From Kingdonia uniflora (taxonomy: Eukaryota > Streptophyta > Magnoliopsida > Ranunculales > Circaeasteraceae), in assembly GCA_014058105.1 (NCBI GenBank), contig JACGCM010000440.1, positions 3,720,001 through 3,784,000 on the forward strand: a stretch of 64,000 bases of DNA, in the 5' to 3' direction. The translations under genes were made by a program, and so were the position numbers. Within the stretch, counting starts at the first letter, position 1. Every line of letters starts with the position of its first letter. Below, piece after piece: positions 25,701 to 40,300 of this stretch. A model generated the notes under the pieces. It worked only from the letters and a program-made list of their open reading frames with translations. It made no database searches and was not told the origin of the DNA.

Positions 25701-28251
25701 TTATGTTACATTGACATCAAAAGCTATACTTTTACGGTAGATAAACATTAAGATTACGTAACAAATAGGTTAACCAGGTAAGCTCTTATTTTGTTGAAGC
25801 CATATTCTGCCTCAGCCTTTTAATGAGCAACCATCGATTGCTTTTTAGCACTCCAAGAGATGCAGTTTGATCCGAGAAAAGTGCAAACACCAGTTGTGGA
25901 ACGACACGTAGTAGGACAACCCGCCCAATCAGCATCGGAAAATGCATACAAATATAGAGTACTTGCGTACGAGATGCACACTTCGTATTCTTGAATCCCG
26001 GAATCATTTATAGTGTAGGAGTCTCTTAACATCTTGAAAATGAGCGTACCAACTTGCATGTGTTGACATACATAATTAACTTTATAAGAAAGGTCCGGCC
26101 TTGTGATAGTTAGGTATTGTAGCTTTCCAACTATGCTGCGATAATACTTCGGACCAGGAAATAGATTCGAGGAGTGTTTGGATTTAATAGCCATAGAAGT
26201 TAAAAATATCGTTATATCAAGCATCTGTAACTGCCTTAGTAAATGTCTGGCAAACTTGGATTGGCAAAGAAAGATACCATCCTTTTTTTGTGGACTTCAA
26301 TGCCAAGTAAAAAATGGAGAGTCCTGAGATCCTTCATTAAAAACTCACCACCAAGAGACTCGATGAACCATTGGAGATAATTAGAGTTGTCAGCGGTGAC
26401 CACAGACCACCAAGTCATCGACATACAAGAGTAAAAGTTTGGTCCTGTGGGAGCTATTATTAATAAAAAGAGAAGAGTCCATTACAGTGCAATAAAAGCC
26501 GAGACTTATTAAGTAGTCGCGCTAATTCGATCAAACGATGCTCGAGTAGCCTGTTTAAAACCATATAGTGGAAGTTTTAATTCGCATACATCGGTAGGCT
26601 GCGAGGTATCAATAAGTCCTAGAGGTTGTTCCATGTAAACTATTTCACGAAGATGTCCATGCAACAACGCATTTTTAACATCGAGTTGTAAAATTTCCCA
26701 ACCGCGAAGAGTAGCAAGAGTGGGAAAAAGGCGAATTGTTGCTGGTTTAATAAGAGGACTAAAGGTTCAGAGAAGTTGGATACCTTCGACTTTGTTTAAC
26801 CCTTCGCTGACTAACCGTGTTTTGAGACGTTCCAGGGTTCCATCTTGATTAAGCTTTGTGTTAAGGACCTAAGGAAAACCGTTGACATTGTTGCTGGCTG
26901 GACGAGGGACGCAATTCCATGTTGAATTATGATGGAGGGTAGCAAGTTCTTTTTCATAGCTGCAAGCCATCCTTGATGAGAAAGTGCGGCTTTTGTTTTT
27001 CTTGGCTCATTGGGAATATCGTATGCAGTTGTAACGAGGATATAATATCCAAGTCTTAATTTTCCTCTTGTTATCTTGGAGTGGGTATTTAATTCTATAT
27101 CCTTTGGAATGCCTATCTGGTATGACTAAATTAGTGGAAGAATGGGTTGAAGATGTATTATTCTGTTGTGGGATGGGTTCAATGGCAGTTTCAGAAATGA
27201 AATCAGAATCAGTAGAAGAGGTTAGTAGACGGCTGAGGTGCCTGTTGTATCATATCAGATGGTGTTTGTATTGAGTCATTTTACAATGTTTGAGGAAACA
27301 GTGTAGTGATCGGGGAGAAGATCGTCAAGTGAGGTACGATGTTTTGTTAGTGTGCAATCTGAAAATGAAGTGACGGCCCCCTGGAAATCAGAAGGTGCAA
27401 AGAGTGAATTGGGATTAGTATGGAGAAAAATATTTTCATTGGAAACTACATGCCTGGATATGTATATGTTGTTTGTGGGTGGTTGGAAACAACTTTATCC
27501 TTTATATTTATCACTATATCCAAGGGAGACGCAAGGAAGGGATCATGGACTGTGTTTGTCCTTAGCATAGTCGAAGAAGATACGAAAAACCTTGATATCC
27601 AAACACTCTGAAAGATGTCCATTGAATTTACAAAAGGGTGATTGCATTTGAAGTACTGAACTAGTAGCATGCTATTTAACATTGACTCGGGTAAACTTGT
27701 CGGTGTCCGATACGGGTAAAAGATGTTGGACGCCGACTGCAAAATAAGTCAAAAACACAGACACATCCTTAATCTTAGTTTTTCTTTGCATTTCTTATAC
27801 TCTATGGCATATTAAGTACATATCCAATATGAATCATTATATTTATGATGCTAGAAACAACAATAGAGCTCAGTACTATTGAGTAAGATGTTTAGACTCT
27901 AAAGAACTAGAAAAGTTAAACTTTGTCCAAAAGGTGGTGATCTGAGCAAGGAGTACCCATTGGTGTGTCCAAGCGAGCGGCGGAATGTCCGAGTGTCTCA
28001 CACATTTGGTGACAGATTTTTTTCTTTCAAATATGGAGTGCCCATGTTACAAAGGTAGCATGCTTATTAAAAGTACGACAATAGTAAAATACTCGACCCA
28101 AAATCGTCGTGGAACATGACTCTAAAACATTAGAGTTAAAACCATCTGAACAACATTTCTGTCTTTCAGCGACCGCATTTTGTTCATGAGTGCACATGAC
28201 AGCTGGTGAGCAACGCCACTTTGGAAATGAAATTGAGATTCTATGCCAAAC

Positions 28252-28340
<89 letters not shown>

Positions 28341-31300
28341 GCACCGCCAAACACTATTTTTTCTTTCAAATCAATATTCAACATTTTTCTAAATTGTAGC
28401 AAATTTTCTTTAAGGGATAAAACCAAGTGTATCTTGCGTAATCATCAATGAACAGGACTTAATACTTATAATAATGAAAGGGAACTGCGGGTGCTCGGCC
28501 CCATAGGTCGGCATGTATCTTAAATATTGAATTTTGCGAAGAACTTGAACTGATAAAAAGTAGTAGGCGACAACTTTTTCCCATTTGGCAAGAGGTACTT
28601 ATTATTCCAAGAACCAATATTTATCAACTTAGTTTTACGCAAGAAAGGAAACGTGGACTATACTGGATGACCCAGCCGCTTGTGCCATATCTCCTTCGAG
28701 GTTTTGTGAGATCTTGTGGAAAATAATGCTTCACGTGGCGCCTCAAGTGCATACAGACCCTCTTTCCTATTTTCAGTTCCGGTTTTCTTGTTTGTCCTAC
28801 GATCCTTATTCAAGAAACCATTTAAAGAGAACTCAAAAACATATGGATGATCTTTTGTAAGTTTACTCACGAAAAGTAAGTTCTTCATAATGTCAGGCAC
28901 TAAAAGAACATTTTTCAAAGACATTTACTTTGAGCCAACCTGAATATCCTTATTTCCAATATGAGAAATATGTAACTTATTACCACCGCCTACCATGACG
29001 GTATAATTTCCAGTGTATAATATATTAAGATTTCCAGTCCTGCTATGTGAACCGTGGTACTGTATCTGGAAACCACTCCGTGTCTCGATTGTCTGCAATA
29101 GTCATGGCTGCAAGTTCGTGCGAAATGTCTGCTTCTTGGGAAGAATGGTTGAATCGATACTAGCATTTCAAAGCTTTATGACCAATCTTGTGGCTATTTT
29201 GGCCACAAACTTATGGTTCATACTTAAGCGGCACCGTCTTACGTTTTTCAAATGGTATCTTTTTGTTGAGGTTCTTGTCCTTGAGAGAAGGTAATTTTCA
29301 CGAAGTTGTTTGCATGAGCGCCAAATTTTACAATTCCGCATTCCTTCGAGGGAAAGTTAGAGTTATATGAGCTTCCTCCACTACTATGTCCACGAGTACC
29401 GTATACTCGTTGACCTACAATTGCTTTTGTTTGACTTTGGAATGATAATTGGGTCGGGGTATGGGCTTTGAAGTAGTGGGATTAAAATTGGTGTAGGAAC
29501 AAGTGGTTTCATCATAGCCGTGACAAAGGCATGGCATTGTTGTTCGAGGCCTTTCAGGAGATAGCTTACCTTCTTTTTATCAGGAATTGGGTTCCAATAG
29601 CACCAAGATCATCACAAATACGCTTGAAATTGTTAAGATAGTCGATGATGTACATATCACCTTTCTGTAGTACATAAACTTTAGTTTCTAGTTCAAATTG
29701 ATGGGCATGAGGTTGTGCAAAGGCATTTTCACACCTGAAACATTTCAACCAAAGTTTAGTAACTGAAATGTATAGAGATGAGTAAATACGTAAATATGCA
29801 GGTTTATAAGACAGTATAAGAAATGTGAAAAAAACTTGTCTTGCAAGTGTTGTCCACATTTTTACTTGTTTTGAAGTTGTTGTGTCCGACACCTCGTACC
29901 ATTCGGACACCGGAAATCTACGTGTCTCAATGTTACATGGGTAGATATGTGAAATGATTTGTTACTGGCATTCTTTGTTATCACATAACCATTTAAGACA
30001 TTCTTTGGCCAGTGTAAAGTAATCATGGGGATTATGCTGCTGATCCTTTTCTAGTAAGATTTTGGCCGCAAACTCTATTGTGATAATATCATTCACTTTA
30101 GGATATTGTGGCTATTCCAATTTTAGTTTCTATTTTCCTTCTCGCATACTCGCATTCTATTATGCGTACATACAGTATGGAAGTTTTCAACTGCCTGTTA
30201 ATATTTCAATTGTATATTATTGCTAATTGTTGTATTCATTGCAGAGACATGCTTCCTTCATTTCCTTACTTACGCCTGGTCAGTTTATATCCATGTTTAC
30301 TGTATATCTAGTAATCTTTTCCTATTGTTAGTCCTTGATTCTACGATACTTAGAATTTTCTATTAGACCTAACAACTCTTTTTATCATTACCGGAGCAAA
30401 CAGATACTTATGAGTGCTACTATTGACGCTGAAAGATTCTCACAATATTTTGGTGGCTGCCCTGTTATCCGTGTCCCTGGTTTTACTTATCCTGTAAGAA
30501 GTTCGCAGTGGATATTTTCATAAATTATTTATTCCTCTTATTCGATTTTTTGCTTTATATTTTCTCGGAGTTATAAATTGTATCATTCTTTCTTGCTTCA
30601 GGTCAAAACTTTCTATCTAGATGATGTTCTATCCATATTTAAATCGGAAAACAATAGCATTCCCGATTTAACTCCTGGTATAGCACAAGATGCTGAGCTA
30701 ACGGAGGATTATAGATCTGCCCTTGATGAAGCTATTAACTTGGCATGGTCAAGTGATGAGTTCGCCCCCCTAGTAGAATTAGTTTCTTCAGAGGCGACTG
30801 AGAAAATATTCAATTACCAGCATTCTTTGACTGGAGTATCACCCTTAATGGTTTTCGCTGGCAAAGGTAGAGTTGGTGACGTCTGCATGCTTCTCTCCTT
30901 TGGTTCCGACTGTCATTTACGTGCTAAGGATGGAACAACAGCACTTGAGTGGGCTGAAAAAGAAAACCAAGTAGTAGTTGTTGAAATTATAAAGCAACAT
31001 ATTGGGCCTTGTATATCCAAATCGGAGGAAGAGAAAGGGCTGGTTGAAAGATATCTAGCAAGTGTTAGCCCTGAACATATTGATATTTCTCTTATAGTAC
31101 GTCTTGTAAGAAAAATTTGTACTGAATCCAAGGAAGGTGCTATCCTTGTTTTCCTTCCAGGATGGGATGATATAAATAGAACCCGAGAGAGTTTGACTAC
31201 TTCCCAGTTTTTCCGTGACCCTAAGAAGTTCCTTGTAATAGCTCTTCATTCTATGGTTCCATCGGAGGAACAGAGAAAGGTCTTCCAACACCCACCTTAT

Positions 31301-34300
31301 GGTTCACGTAAAATTATTCTCTCAACTAACATGGCGGAGACTGCAGTTACCATCGATGACGTTGTTTATGTTATCGACAGTGGTCGAATGAAAGAGAAGA
31401 GTTACGATCCTTATAGTAATATATCGACACTTCAGTCCTCTTGGGTCTCCAAAGCTAGTGCAAAACAGCGAGCGGGGCGTGCAGGGCGTTGCCAGCCAGG
31501 AATTTGTTACCATCTTTACTCCAAAGCTCGGGCTGCGTCTCTGCCAGATTTTCAAGTTCCCGAGATCAAGCGAATGCCAATTGAGGAACTTTGCTTGCAG
31601 GTACTCTTTCTATCGCTGTATTGTCTTACTACCTCTACTAGTTATGACTTATGATCAAACTGCAGATTCATACATATTTCATTGTTTTTCGGAGAACTTG
31701 CGAACTTTAAGATATGAAGCACATTTTATTTTTGTTTGACCAGGTAGTATACAATGTTTCTTAATCAGTAGAAGCACATAACTTTAACAATACCAAATGA
31801 GAAAAGTGATGGAAGAATAACTTTAACAATTCCCCCTCTAAATACTCGGGACAAAGTAATGGGCACATATGGCGAGAGAAAATATTTAGATTGCTGATTG
31901 ATTTATATCGAGTAGGTCACTTCGAGAAAAAGAAAAAAAAGATCAAATTGTAGCATATTAGGGGAAGAAGGGAAAAGATTGATTCATGTATGATGTAACC
32001 CATTAGGGAACAACCAGATATTTATAGATTATAAGTAATTTATTGGCAATTCGCAGCAAGAGCTGATTAAGAAAATTTTCTCAATCAAGATTCAAGAACG
32101 AGAATAGCAGCCTGAAATGAGCCCTTTCACTTGTTTATTTCAGTTGTCTTTTTCTTTCCTTTTTTTCAAATTCAGAAAAATGTAAAATGGCCCTTCTGAT
32201 TTTAGAAAAGTGCTAATAACTCACATAACTTGGTCCCATCTAAGGTTATTTTGGTATATACAGCAAGTTCAAAATATAATGTACGCTTAAGTATTGCGAT
32301 ACTTTCATGGGTTTGTAAAAATCTCTGTTTAGGACATTCTGTCATAAACCAGGATATTCCTGAGAAAATAGGGGACCTAATGGAATGTCGGAAAGTTTGG
32401 CAGTTTATCTGAATTTGTTGAAGAAATTGGTAGAGAATATGAGGGACATCCAGAGGGAAGTGTAGGGAAATTTAGGGACTCGGGAGGATGGAGATTTGAG
32501 GGAACCTCAAATGAAAATTTGGGTAGAAATTTTGGTTACTAAGGGAATAAAGGAAAATTAGGTGAATTGGAGGGAAATTTGATCGGGATGTTTGTTTAAT
32601 TTTAAGGATTTTCTTATATAATTATAAGATTTAGCAATTATAAGGGGATAACTGGATAAGTCAAAATAGAAACAACACCATTGAACTACTCCTATCTAAC
32701 TTTTAGAAAGAATGAAGACTCACATACTATAGAAAAATAAGCAAATATGCAACCACCCACATTACATTTTACCATAAAGGAATCAAGGAGAACTCTTATA
32801 TCCATTTCTGCTTGGACCATCAACACATGAAAATCTTAATAAAACAATGAAAAACACTCGTGGCTTCTCTAACCCATCAAATTTCCACTTATTACGTTAT
32901 GGCCACATAGCCTTACTATGGCCAATGAGGTTTGCCACCTTATAATTCGTCAATAGCTACTTAATATTTACTAAAACTGATAGAAAACTACTAACGCGAA
33001 AACGATTAACAAAAAGACAAACTACTTTGATTGATTTAAAAACTGAAAATAAACTAGATCTCTCTAAGGCTAAGCCTTTCTCTCTCTAGAACTAACATTA
33101 ACAACTAAAGCTAGAAGAGCTCTAAGGAGGCTCATCACAATTAGAAAGCAATTAAGAAACACAATTTAGAATAGAAAACCCTAATCAGACTCCTAATAAG
33201 AATTACTAAATAAAATAAAACATATTTACTAAAATAGAGTGGTCGGGTGAAATGCGTGGAAATAACCCGACGTGCGTATGTGGAGACGACCCCACAACCT
33301 ATCAACTCTCCCCGTCTTTGAAAAAATCCGTCCACAAATTTTGAAGACAGAAGGAGTGGCCCTGAGCATACAACATTTGCAAATTCTTCCACAATATTTT
33401 TTGTACCCATTAACTCTGGTTGCACAAGATCTTGAACTTGACAGAGGTACCTCCGAGATGAGGATGATTGCCAATCCGTCCACGGTACTTTTCGTACCTA
33501 TTTGGTTTGCCTGCAAATAAAGAAACTATTGCTTCGCCAAAAATACCGTGCTTGGCTCCGAGAATAAGACGAATCTGAATCCGACCACGGTACTTTCCGT
33601 ACCCGCTGACACTTAGGGGGCGGAGCCAGAGATTTAGGAGTGGGGGTGCCCGGGGTTTGAGGGCGGAGCCCCCGAATTTTTATTTTAGAAATTGAAGGTG
33701 TTGTTGATGTTGGTCATCAAGATTCAAGGAAACCGAGGTCGAAGGTTTGTGTTTGATTAAGAAAGTGATGAGGATTATCAGGAGGTGTCTATTTAAATAA
33801 GAGAGAAGAGAGAGCCAAAGAGTCGGATTTGATGAAAAAGTGTTACTTTGTGGAGCTGGCTTTTAGTTTTTTTTTTTTTTTTTTTTTTTTTGCTGTGGCT
33901 ATATATATATATATATATATATAAAGAAATCTGCAAAAAATGTGGGGGTGCCGGGCACCCCCCTAGACCCCCCTAAATCCGCCCCTGCTGACACTGTCTA
34001 CGAAAATCCCATGCTTAACATTATTCGGATGCTTAAAAAACATATTCACTGCCGTACGCGAACGAAAACTCATTCCAAATCGGATAAAAAACTCTTGCCA
34101 ACGATCTCCGGTCATATATGAATGCAACCAAACTTCAGTTATAGAAGTCATATTTCCTAAGACCTCAACTGTTCCAGTAAGCTTAGTGGGACTTTCTTGC
34201 CCATTCAACCAAAGTGATTGTATCGTAGAACTACTAGACCTTGCTGGTAGTCCACCTTACAAGCTATTAAAAGCCAAATACAATTTAACTAAACTTGGAA

Positions 34301-37300
34301 AACAGATCTCAGGAATATTACCCTTAATGTTGGCCGAATTTGCAGAGAAATTTTGCAGCGTCGTTGGTGTCACTGCTGCCACCGGAGCTTCGGTGTTGTC
34401 GGTCTCAACCGTTGCATACTTCGGGTTCATGACCTGTGATTGGATCGAGTTACCGTTCATTTGGGTTGTTTTGGCCATAATCGTGTAGGTTTTCGGAGAT
34501 GGGGTGACGTTTGGATCAGTTGTCGGGGCTCTAGTCGTTGCAAAAGTCGTGGCTGTCATAGATAAGGGTGTTACAGGGAGAGATGTAGTGGGCGGGAACA
34601 AAGGCAGGCACAAGATGTGTTTGTTTGGCTGTGGGCCCGAGCTGCTATGGAGTCGAGCTGGGCCTGGGTTTGCAGACCCAATCGGTCCTGCTTAAACCTC
34701 GGCTCGGTTTCTTTGTAGTGGGCTTGGGCCTGGTTGCATCTGAAGAAACACATGTGTTTGTTTGGCTGTGGGCCCGAGCTGCTATGGAGTCGAGTTGGGC
34801 CTGGGTTTGCAGACCCAATCGGTCCTGCTTAAACCTCGGCTCGGTTTCTTTGTAGTGGGCCTGGGCCTGGTTGCATCTGAAGAAATACGTGTGGTGCGTG
34901 CACTACTTAAGGGTATTCCCCGTTGTATGCCACGTCCAATGTCCGTGCCTTGTGTTATCTGTGGCATTCCCAGAGGCGTGCCACAGATGCCAACCGACCT
35001 GCCAAAACTTGTTCCCCTTGGCATGCTTATTGGCGTGCCTCGACCCATGACATCTAGGCGCCTTGTGCCAAGCACGTGGACGAAACCCATCTCTTCCCCA
35101 ACTCCTGCCGTTGCAACTTGTAACAAAACGAATTTTCTCTTGCCGATTACCGGCATCGTAGACCCTGATCTTACCCGGCAAACCTCTCCACTGAATCCCA
35201 TGACAGTTTCGACCACTCCGTTGGTCTCGATTTGCGAATTAACGAACATGTTTTTGTTGTTTATCTGTGATGTTTGCGACAATTTTATTGACTCTAAGTC
35301 AAACCTCAACAATCCTTCGTCTTCACTGTATGTACCCACCACTCCGGTGGTCTTAAATTGTGAAAATTTGGCGTTTCTTCGCCCTCTTTTTCGTACCAAA
35401 AGCCTAGAAGTTTCTCAATCGCAGAAGTGGGTTCGTCGTCGCTGCCGAACAAATTGGCGAAACCCCACTCCTCAACTTGCTCGATTCGCTCAATCGCAGA
35501 AGTAGGTTCGTCGTCGCTACCGAAAAAATCGGCGAAACCCCACTCCTCAATTTGTTCGACTCGGGGTATTGGTTTTGGGGCGGTGTTGGCTTTCTTTGGT
35601 TGAACTTTATGATAATCGAAATCGTCAATTAGGTGAATTTCTCGCATCAAGGTCGCAACCCTATCGTGGGACTTTGATCGAGAAATTTTCAACACGTCTT
35701 CGTCTTCCCCACCTACAACATCAATCGCACGGTAACCCTCCCTCTCCGTCGTCTCCTTGTGGTGGTTCATCTTCAAGCCTACTCAATCGAATCTCATCGA
35801 ATCCTCCGTTACAACACCTGCCTCAAGCTTCGCAATCCTTAAGATTATAACACTACATACATCTCAAACCTAGGATTAAGCATAGCTCTGGTGCAGAAAT
35901 TACTGTAGCAATGCAAAATCACTGTAACAGATACCAAAATTACTGTAGTAACTCAGAAATCACTGTAGCAATCAATAAAAAGAATCCTCACGGGACAAAC
36001 TTCGCTTAAGTACCAATAGATAGAAAACTACTAACGCGGAAGCGATTAACAAAAAGATAAACTACTTTGATTTATTTAAAGACCGAAAATAATCTAGATC
36101 TCTCTACCCAAGGCCAAGCCTTTCTCTCACTATAACTAACATTAACAAATAAAGCTAGAGGAGCTCTTCTTTTATAGGCACAAGGAGGAAGCAATTAGGA
36201 AATACAAGTTAGAATAGAAAACCCTAATCAGACTCCTAATAGGAATTACTAAATAGAATAAAGCATATTTACTAAAATAGAGAGTGGCCGGGTGAAATGT
36301 GTAGAAACAGCCCGACGTGCGTGCGTGGAGACGACCCCACAGCCTATCAAAAACACAAGCTTGAAATGCCCATTTCATGAAGGGGAGGGGGAAAGGTGGT
36401 CATTGACTATACCATCTTTGCACAAACATTAACTTATCATGTAACTTCATGATTTCACAGGTTTTCTGTTGTGAATAGTACTATGATCAAGAAAGCCATT
36501 CAAGCAAAAGCAACCTTAGAAAAAAATTTAGGCATTCAAATTTTCTTTCAAGAAAACCAATTCGTTGTAAGCCAAAGCCTTATCAAATAACTTGGTTGAA
36601 AACACACTTTTAGTGTAATCCACTCGGATCATTTTATCTTCTTCTCTTGGATGCAGTTAGAAAGTGGCTAGTGTAGCGCCCCACTCCACTGCCGATATTT
36701 TCTTGAAATTGAACAAAAAACTGCTGAATTATCCTATTTCTTGTGTTTACTAATTGAAGTATTTTGAAATGAACTGAAAATGAAATCACCTTAGCCGCCT
36801 CCATGGTAGATGTGACACTTCATCTTTAAATTGTGGTGATCCGTCACAACTACATCATAATCACATTTGCCTTTTTGAGTGGTATTGAGTTGTGAAGGTG
36901 TCTTCAACAACTCCAACCATCAGCTTTGCCTCATATTAACTCATTTTGCATGAAGATATACTTCAAAATCTTATCGTCATTGAAAAAAATGAAATCTTTT
37001 CCTTGCGTAGGTAATGTCGTAAAATTTAATGAGTAAAAACTACCGCAATCAACTCGAGATCATAAGTCAGGTAGTTCTCTTGCGTTCTTAATTGACGAGA
37101 GACATAGGAAATCACCTTTTCATCTTGCATATATTCACAACCTAGAACCTTCTAGTGAAGCATCACTATATGTCGTATATGGTAGGCATAATGTAGGGAC
37201 TAGTAACATAGAGTTTGTTTTTCTTCAACTGTTGGGATACAACATCGCACCTGTCATAAAATTAACACCCTTCTGTGTTAATTATGTTAATGAAGCCTCT

Positions 37301-40300
37301 ATTCGTGAAAATCTCGGCTCAAATCAACAGTAATAACCTGCCAAAGACCAGAAACTTTGAATATCTGTCACTGTTCTTGCTGGTTCCCAGTTTAACTCCA
37401 CGTCTACCTTCAGTAGATCCACTTAAGTTACATGTCCCAAAAATTTCACTTCTAACCTTGAAGATTGCATCTATCCTTTTAGCCTAATTTTCAAAGGCTT
37501 CAGGTGTAGTACAATTCTAAAAAAATGGTAGATCATCTTTCTTAAATGCACAATATTATTTATTAAATGATGGGGCCATAGGCACAACCTCAATATTTTG
37601 TCCCCCAACTAGTTTTGGATCAGCCGATCGTCCTTCATGCTGAACCTGTGGTAGTGTTAATGGGAACAGGTGGATGTGGAATGTTAGTCTGAAACAATGG
37701 TGTTGGAGGAACCCCTCCCTTAACTCGTGGAGAAGTGGGTAATAAGGCTATCAGAGCTAAGGATGGCTCATTCATAAGATGGGGGGATCATAATAGTTTC
37801 ACATAGATAAGGATCCCATCTGGAGAGTGATTCATTAGTAGGCTCACACTCTCACTTAGCATCGAGGCCTTTTGTAGGACAAACAAGACCTCACACTTAC
37901 GTGTGGAACATCGATTACTTCGGGGCTCTTTCGCTAGCGTGAGGTTGCACAGTATCTGTGGTGAGGTGGGGCACTACAGCTAGCATATCAAGAAGAAACG
38001 TAATTAAATTTGATTTACACTCATCTGGAATTTGGTGATAACCAGGAGGGTCACAAGACAATCCAGTATTATCAAAGTTCATCACATCATGTACAAAAAA
38101 CTCGTTATTATCTGATAACGACAGAAACAACAAAGGATTTTCTCAAAAACTTGTGTTAGGAGTCAACCAAGGATTCTCTCAAATCTTACTCTATTCTCAA
38201 CACCCACTCTAATCGTCAATCCCTTGCCAGAAATCATGCTAATCTTTAGTACACTTCGTCACAGCCAACAAAGCTTTCCTACTACTCCACACCAAAATTA
38301 GATATATGTATTACTCTTGCAAACCTTGCTCGTCTTGGGTGAACCTCCACAAACACTTATCCTCCAATATCTTTCATCGTTAGCTTTGCACACTTGCTTC
38401 AATGCAAGTTGATGAATGTTTTGGTCTTAACGTAATTGTACAAATATTTGGACCGTCATATTTCTCAAGGAAAGTACGGTATTAACTTGAGTCTTGTTGC
38501 GTGGATATAATAGTTACAGTGCCAATGGGCATGTCGTATCACACCATTTGGGGTTTACTTAAATGGAATAGTGTGGACATGGGCAATCGCCATTTGCGTG
38601 TTGAAGTTTGACGGGGTTAAAGAGAGTGTAGTTGGCACTAGAATATACTATTTACTTGAAAGGAGTATTGCAAGTACGGGAAAACACTATTTGCATATCG
38701 AAGGCACATCTACAGGGTTTTAATTGATGGGATGAAAAGTGTAAGGAATAGTGTAGACATTATACATGGCTACACATGTGGTTGAGAATATAGATGAGGT
38801 AACATTAGCAAACAAAAAAACCAGTTACTTTTTCACTCGTACCAGATTCTAGATGAACTATGGAAATTCAAGCCTATAGGATAAATTTTTCCGTTTTGTA
38901 AAAATGACCCAAAAGTTTATTGATTTTGAAAAATTGATCCCAGATATTTTATATTATAAATGACATTTTGAAAAATTGATCTAGGAAAAATGAATTTATA
39001 TGGTAAGTTAAATTAGGAGAAGAAAAGAAAAAAGCTTTATTATTATTGAAGAAATATTACAATCACCCTAAAGATGGATTTAAATAAAGAAACCATAAGA
39101 ATCCTAGTAGGAAACTAACTCCTAGGGCTGTACACGGTCCGGTTCGGTCCGGTTTTGGCCCTAAACCGCGAACCGAACCAGATACTCGGGTTTTTGATAA
39201 TAGTGAACCGAAATCGAACCGACTTCAAGAAAAACCGAACTAAAACCAAACCGGCCGGTCCGGTTTCGGTTTGGTTTTGTATTCGGTTTTTGAATAAAAT
39301 CAAATTAATCAAATCACCAAACATTTGGGGCCCATACCTCTTGTTTTTTGGGAGACACAAAAAACAACACGTACACCTCCCTTAAATATTAATATTATTA
39401 ACTATGGTTAATAAACCCTAGTTGTACTCCTTAAAAATAACACGTACTCCTCCCTTAAAAAAAACACGTACGCCTCCTTCAATTTAACTCCCCCACCACT
39501 CCCATTTTCAAATCCAACCTCTCTCTCTCAACAGAACATGGCTCATCAGGATTTCTCCATTCTTCTCATCATCTTCCTTATTCTCACCCAAACCTCGAGA
39601 TCCGAGTACACTATCGGCGCAAACTGCGGCATGCTCGCAAACAACCTCCCACCACCAACCCAAGTTGCCACCTTCCTCAAACAATAAACAATCATCACCA
39701 AGATCAAACTCTTCGACTCAACCCAGTCGTCATAACGTCGTTTGCGAACATTTGGGGGCCCATACCTCTTGTTCTTTGCGAGACACAATACGTACACCTT
39801 TTGATTTGCAGTTACTGTTAGCTGCTGTTGTTGATGCGAGGATTGTAATGCGAGATCTGGAAAAGCTCCTAGATCTGCAGTTATCATCTCTCCCTCTCCG
39901 TTGCATCAACAGCAGAAGTTGTTACCTCTCTCTCTTTGTGATTCCTTTGCCTAAAAAAATAGAAGTTGTTATCATCATCTCAAGTAGATAAGAAGTAGAT
40001 AAGAGGGAGCAAGGTTTGTTGTATATATGTTGTTTGTTGTTGTTGTTTGTTGTTTGGCAGTGGCAGAAAAGAGTACAACAACAGACTAACAGAGGAAAAC
40101 TCAAAATATTTAAACTTGAAACCAAATTCGGTTCGGTTTGGTCGGTTAACCGACCATGCAAAACAGTAACCGAACCGGACTTTGTCGGTTCTTATAATTT
40201 GAAACCGAGAACCGAACCGGGTCTTTGAAAAATCGAAAAAAACCGCCGGTTCGGTTCGGTTTTGTTCGGTTCCTCGGTTTAACGGTTTTTTTGTATAGCC

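Larger units (their letters stand above)
32978..36349 (-). mobile_element. Non-autonomous LTR retrotransposon in helicase intron 12
   Basis: LTRs at 32978-33304 and 36018-36349, with the exact 5-bp duplication AAAAC at 32973-32977 and 36350-36354. The minus strand is the sense strand: the LTR starts TGATAGGCTGTGGGG, and a purine tract (GACGGGGAGAGT) precedes the 3' LTR. The internal region carries the same unknown ORF as the intron 5 element, a 137-bp tandem repeat and a nested MITE. No pol genes are present. Confidence 0.88.

Noticed and set aside
28027..28451. Several open frames rich in Pro, Gly, His/Thr or Cys/Val
   Set aside because: They are translations of the poly-C and AC microsatellite.
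31458..31739. Open frame overlapping the end of helicase exon 12
   Set aside because: It is a shifted frame of the motif VI region; the real frame is fully open and matches the helicase family.
32400..32600. Possible inverted relative of the pyrimidine-rich DNA in intron 4 (11900-12080)
   Set aside because: Similarity is only in composition (AAATTTCCC-type words); I could not draw a convincing alignment.
34762..35505. Plus-strand open frame of 247 codons
   Set aside because: It runs antisense to the LTR element's own ORFs, crosses the 137-bp tandem repeat and shows no domain. It is treated as a shadow.
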